DNA from: VRUE01 sp036406595
Lineage (GTDB): Bacteria; Actinomycetota; Thermoleophilia; Solirubrobacterales; 70-9
Assembly (NCBI GenBank): GCA_036406595.1
Contig: DASXAR010000001.1
Span: 1 to 15,869, forward strand
Length of the DNA: 15,869 nt
Direction: 5' to 3'
Shown: piece after piece, positions 13,509 to 15,869 of the stretch
How the letters are laid out: each line of letters starts with the position of its first letter
How positions within the stretch are numbered: the stretch's first letter is position 1
Notes under the pieces: generated by a model
Told to the model about the DNA's origin: nothing
The model's database searches: none
Seen by the model: only the letters and a program-made list of their open reading frames with translations
Program-made: the position numbers and the translations under genes

Positions 13509-14546
13509 TCATCCCTTGCCCCGCAAGGCGGCGCCCGCGGCAAGCGGCGCGGCATAGAAGAGCGGGTCCTCCTCGAGGCCGCGTCCCATCGCTCGCGCGG
13601 GCAGGCCGGAGGCCGCATAACCGTCAAGGTCGGCGGCGGCCTCGTGCAGGCGGTGGCGCCCGCCGGCGGCCTCGGCGAGCACCTCCCCGACCTCCGGATT
13701 CCCCGCCGGAATCGGGACCTCCACCGCCCCGAGCAGCATCCTCAGCACGGTCAGCGTGTGATGGCTGACCGGGCGGTGCCGCTCGCGGGCGTCGGCGGCG
13801 GAGAGGCGCGGCGAGAGGAGGGTCGGCATCGCGAGCGCCAGCGCAGCGTGGGCGCTGTCCAGTGCCGCCATGCCGCCGTGCCCGAGCCGCGTGCCCGAGC
13901 CGATGATCCCCGGGCCGGGGCCGACGAGCGCCGCCTCCCAACCGAGCTCCTTCCCCGCTGCGTCGAGCGCCCCGGCGACCGAGAGCGCCTCGCGCTCGCC
14001 GCCGTAGGCGGGCGCCGCGGTGACGTGGCCGCAGAGAAGGCCCCGCTCGCGCAGCTCGGCGACGTCGCGACCGAGAGCGCCCGGCAGGGCCCCGCCTGCG
14101 GTCTGCACGTAGCCGACCCGCGGCGCCGAGCCGCCCTGCGCGACGGCCCAGGCCGCCGGCGCCAGGTGCCCATGCAGCGGCAGGACGAGGACGGGCAGGG
14201 ACCTCTCCACCGCTGCAGCTGTTCCTTTTACGTCCCCAGGACGTAAAAGGAACAGCGGGAGCTCGATCGGCTCGACCGGGTGCTGCAGCGAGCTGTAATT
14301 GAGCTTCATCACGTGCTGCCCCTCGGCGCCGCCGCCCTCGAGCCCGCGGGTCAGGTTCAGGTGGACGATGTCGAAGCCCCCGGAACCGAGCCCGAGGTCG
14401 CGGGCCTCGACGTTGACGACCACCTCGTCGCCCTCCCGCATCTCCCCGAACAGGCCGGCATCCGCCCAGGCCGGCCGGCGCTCGCCGTCGACCTCGACCG
14501 TCAGCGGCTCCTCCGCGACGACTACGCCCCGCCTAAGCTTCAGCAT
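13509..14546 (-). CDS. DUF3866 family protein
   Basis: 345 residues. It resembles the DUF3866 family of uncharacterised proteins in actinobacteria and some Firmicutes, commonly found near M20 peptidase, nudix or xerD genes. Recognisable parts are HVMKLNYSSLQHPVEP (about 78-93), LPLHGHLAP (122-130), RVGYVQTAGGALPGALGRDV (143-162), VGPGPGIIGSGTRLGHGGM (208-226) and SHHTLTVLRMLLGAV (261-275). There is no signal peptide or membrane helix, so it is cytoplasmic. The Gly-rich conserved loops suggest ligand binding, but no reaction is known. Residues 97-110 are encoded by a perfect palindrome (separate entry) and interrupt the family pattern just before the LPVLVLPLHGHLAP segment, so they look like an in-frame insertion. 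Confidence 0.85.
   Translation of the reverse strand: MLKLRRGVVVAEEPLTVEVDGERRPAWADAGLFGEMREGDEVVVNVEARDLGLGSGGFDIVHLNLTRGLEGGGAEGQHVMKLNYSSLQHPVEPIELPLFLLRPGDVKGTAAAVERSLPVLVLPLHGHLAPAAWAVAQGGSAPRVGYVQTAGGALPGALGRDVAELRERGLLCGHVTAAPAYGGEREALSVAGALDAAGKELGWEAALVGPGPGIIGSGTRLGHGGMAALDSAHAALALAMPTLLSPRLSAADARERHRPVSHHTLTVLRMLLGAVEVPIPAGNPEVGEVLAEAAGGRHRLHEAAADLDGYAASGLPARAMGRGLEEDPLFYAAPLAAGAALRGKG
14218..14256. repeat. Perfect 18-bp inverted repeat with 3-nt loop inside the DUF3866 gene
   Basis: The left arm GCTGTTCCTTTTACGTCC (14218-14235) and the right arm GGACGTAAAAGGAACAGC (14239-14256) are exact reverse complements around CCA. The 39 bp (13 codons) are far richer in A/T than the gene around them and use codons otherwise scarce here (TTA, GTA, AAA, GGA, ACA). 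They encode LFLLRPGDVKGTA in the host protein. It looks like an inserted palindromic element rather than a terminator, since it is mid-gene and has no T-run. No other copy is visible in this window. Confidence 0.8.
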
Positions 14547-14588
14547 GATTCGCCCGCGTACTCCGCTCCCGCTCGCTCGCGCTCACCA

Positions 14589-15734
14589 CTACCGGCGATC
14601 TCCCTCGCTCGCTCCCGCGTCCGTCGCGGCCGCGGCTGCGGTGAGGATGCCCTCGCAGACGTCGAGCATCGCATCGAGGTTGCGGGCGGGGACGCTCTCA
14701 TTCGGAGTGTGGTTGTCGCTCGTCCCGTTGGCGAGGAGGACGCACTCGAAGCCGTTGACGATCAGCGCGTTTGCGTCGCTTCCTCCCCCGGTCGCGGTCC
14801 GGCGCGGCTCGAACCCGGCCGACCGCAGCCCCGCCTCGGCGAGCGCCAGGGAGCGCGAGTCGCCGGGGATCGAGTAGCCGCGGAACAGCTCCTCGACCCC
14901 CACGTCGACGTCGCAGCCGTGCTCGCTGGCTCCCCACGCGCAGGCCTCGCTGAGGCCGCCGGCGACCTCGGCGGCGCGCGCCGCGTCGTGGCTGCGGGCC
15001 TCGGCGACGATCCGGCAGTGGCCCGGCACCACGTTGCTCGACGTCCCGCCGGAGATGACGCCGACGTTTGCGGTCGTCGTCTCGTCCAGGCGACCGAGCT
15101 GCATGCGGCTGATCGCGCCCGCAGCGGCGGCGATCGCGCTGGCGCCGTCCTCGGGCCGGATGCCGGCGTGCGCCTCGACCCCGGCGAAGTCCGCGATCAC
15201 CTGCTGCTGGGTGGGCGAGGTGACGATCACCTCGCCGACCTCGCTCGCGTGGTCGAGGACGAAGCCGCAATTGGAGCGAAGCGCGGAGGTATCGAAGGCC
15301 TTCGCGCCGCGCAGGCCCTGCTCCTCGGCGACGGTCAGCAGCAGCTCGATCCCGACCGGCGGCGGCTCCTCGGCGTGGCGCGCAACGAGCTCCATGAAGA
15401 CCGCCACGGCCGCCTTGTTGTCAGCGCCCAGGATCGTCTCCCCACGACTGCGGAAGACCCCTTCGTCCTCCACCACCTCGACCTGCCCCTGGTGCGGGAC
15501 GGTGTCGATGTGGGCGCAAAAGAGCGCCCAGCGGTCGCTCCGACCCGGCAGCCTGGCGAGCAGGTTGCCGGCGCCTGCCCCAGCGGGCCCGGCGGCGCCG
15601 TCCTCATTGACCTCGAGGCCGAGCGCGCGCAGCTCGGCGGTGATCGAGTCGGCGACCTCGCGCTCCTCCCCGGTCGGGCTGCGAATCTCGCAGAGCCGGA
15701 CAAAGGTCTCCTCTAGACGTGAGCGCTCCCCCAC
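14589..15734 (-). CDS. M20-family metallopeptidase, peptidase T-like
   Basis: 381 residues from a GTG start. Metal-site residues of the M20/M28 clan are in order: H75 and catalytic D77 (FCAHIDTVP), bridging D105 (LGADNKAAVA), catalytic base E137 with ligand E138 (VAEEQG), D161 and H342 (NHTPNE). The lid/dimerisation domain lies between about 175 and 290 and includes VEAHAGIRPEDG. The arrangement is closest to peptidase T-like aminopeptidases, expected to be a cytoplasmic di-zinc enzyme cleaving small peptides. Substrate is not certain because M20 also includes deacetylases and carboxypeptidases. It heads the visible array; the DUF3866 gene follows after 42 bp. Confidence 0.92.
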   Translation of the reverse strand: MGERSRLEETFVRLCEIRSPTGEEREVADSITAELRALGLEVNEDGAAGPAGAGAGNLLARLPGRSDRWALFCAHIDTVPHQGQVEVVEDEGVFRSRGETILGADNKAAVAVFMELVARHAEEPPPVGIELLLTVAEEQGLRGAKAFDTSALRSNCGFVLDHASEVGEVIVTSPTQQQVIADFAGVEAHAGIRPEDGASAIAAAAGAISRMQLGRLDETTTANVGVISGGTSSNVVPGHCRIVAEARSHDAARAAEVAGGLSEACAWGASEHGCDVDVGVEELFRGYSIPGDSRSLALAEAGLRSAGFEPRRTATGGGSDANALIVNGFECVLLANGTSDNHTPNESVPARNLDAMLDVCEGILTAAAAATDAGASEGDRR

Positions 15735-15782
15735 GCCGAACAGGCTATCCGCCTTGTGGGTTCCCGAAACCGGTGGGTGGCC

Positions 15783-15869
15783 CTAGCCGGACTGCCGCAC
15801 GCCGATCTCGCTCTCGGCCTTCGACCGCGGCTGCTCGGCCTCACCCGCGGGGCCGGCGCCCGCGTGCTC
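15783..15869 (-). CDS. Possible C-terminal tail of an upstream gene (partial)
   Basis: A minus-strand frame is open from the right edge to a TAG at 15783, giving 28 residues that end EIGVRQSG. They are Glu/Ala/Gly-rich like a flexible tail. The 48-bp spacing to the M20 start fits an operon arrangement. The piece is too short to identify, and an open frame of this length is easily found by chance in such GC-rich DNA. Confidence 0.35.
   Translation of the reverse strand, partial: EHAGAGPAGEAEQPRSKAESEIGVRQSG

Noticed and set aside
12167..13768. Long plus-strand open frame opposite mutM and xerD
   Set aside because: It is antisense to two well-supported genes; the translation is Arg/Ala/Leu/Gly-rich low-complexity text typical of the opposite strand of GC-rich genes.
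14280..15716. Long plus-strand open frame opposite the M20 peptidase
   Set aside because: Same reason: the minus strand carries a complete set of M20 metal ligands, and the plus-strand product has no recognisable motif.
1..15869. CRISPR arrays or complete insertion sequences
   Set aside because: No regularly spaced repeats, and no transposase gene with flanking inverted repeats, were seen.

Overview
The window is chromosomal DNA from a very GC-rich bacterium. The dgt-dnaG pair, recO, mutM and xerD in one array, a DUF3866 protein, a Gram-positive-type SOS box, tRNAs without an encoded CCA end, and frequent GTG/TTG starts all suggest a high-GC actinobacterium. The style of the lipoproteins leads me to infer the Thermoleophilia/Solirubrobacterales side of the phylum. 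That placement is not proven by anything in the window.

Left edge (1-1160): a tyrosine-recombinase integrase runs off the left end. Its N-terminus faces the 3' end of a CAU-anticodon tRNA, about 100 bp away, the usual layout for the integrase end of an integrative element or prophage that extends leftward. Short direct and inverted repeats lie between the two. Middle left (1197-5119): a NarL-type two-component pair (kinase then regulator, ATGA overlap) is divergent from a small lipoprotein. Next comes a stand-alone histidine phosphotransfer (Hpt) protein whose start overlaps the stop of a thioredoxin-fold lipoprotein, an unusual pairing. Middle (5178-7119): a short-chain dehydrogenase and a UDP-glycosyltransferase-like protein overlap on the plus strand. 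A tRNA-Asn(GUU) follows on the minus strand.

Right half (7226 to the end): a long minus-strand array, read right to left: M20 peptidase, DUF3866 protein, XerD, MutM, RecO, Dgt and DnaG, a housekeeping DNA-maintenance and replication neighbourhood. At its downstream end, between dnaG and tRNA-Asn, sits a visibly less GC-rich HNH endonuclease gene. It has a perfect LexA-type SOS box 35 bp upstream of its start, and a degenerate copy of the 5' end of tRNA-Asn overlaps its stop codon.

The least expected structures are: (1) the SOS-box HNH cassette with the duplicated tRNA-Asn 5' segment; (2) a perfect 18-bp palindrome with a 3-nt loop, low in GC, lying in frame inside the DUF3866 gene like a small mobile palindromic element; (3) translational coupling of an Hpt protein to a thioredoxin-like lipoprotein carrying a Cys-x4-Cys site; and (4) a MutM zinc finger lacking one of its four cysteines. 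I see no CRISPR array, no complete insertion sequence and no canonical rho-independent terminator. The only stretches without a gene are short (none over about 160 bp).
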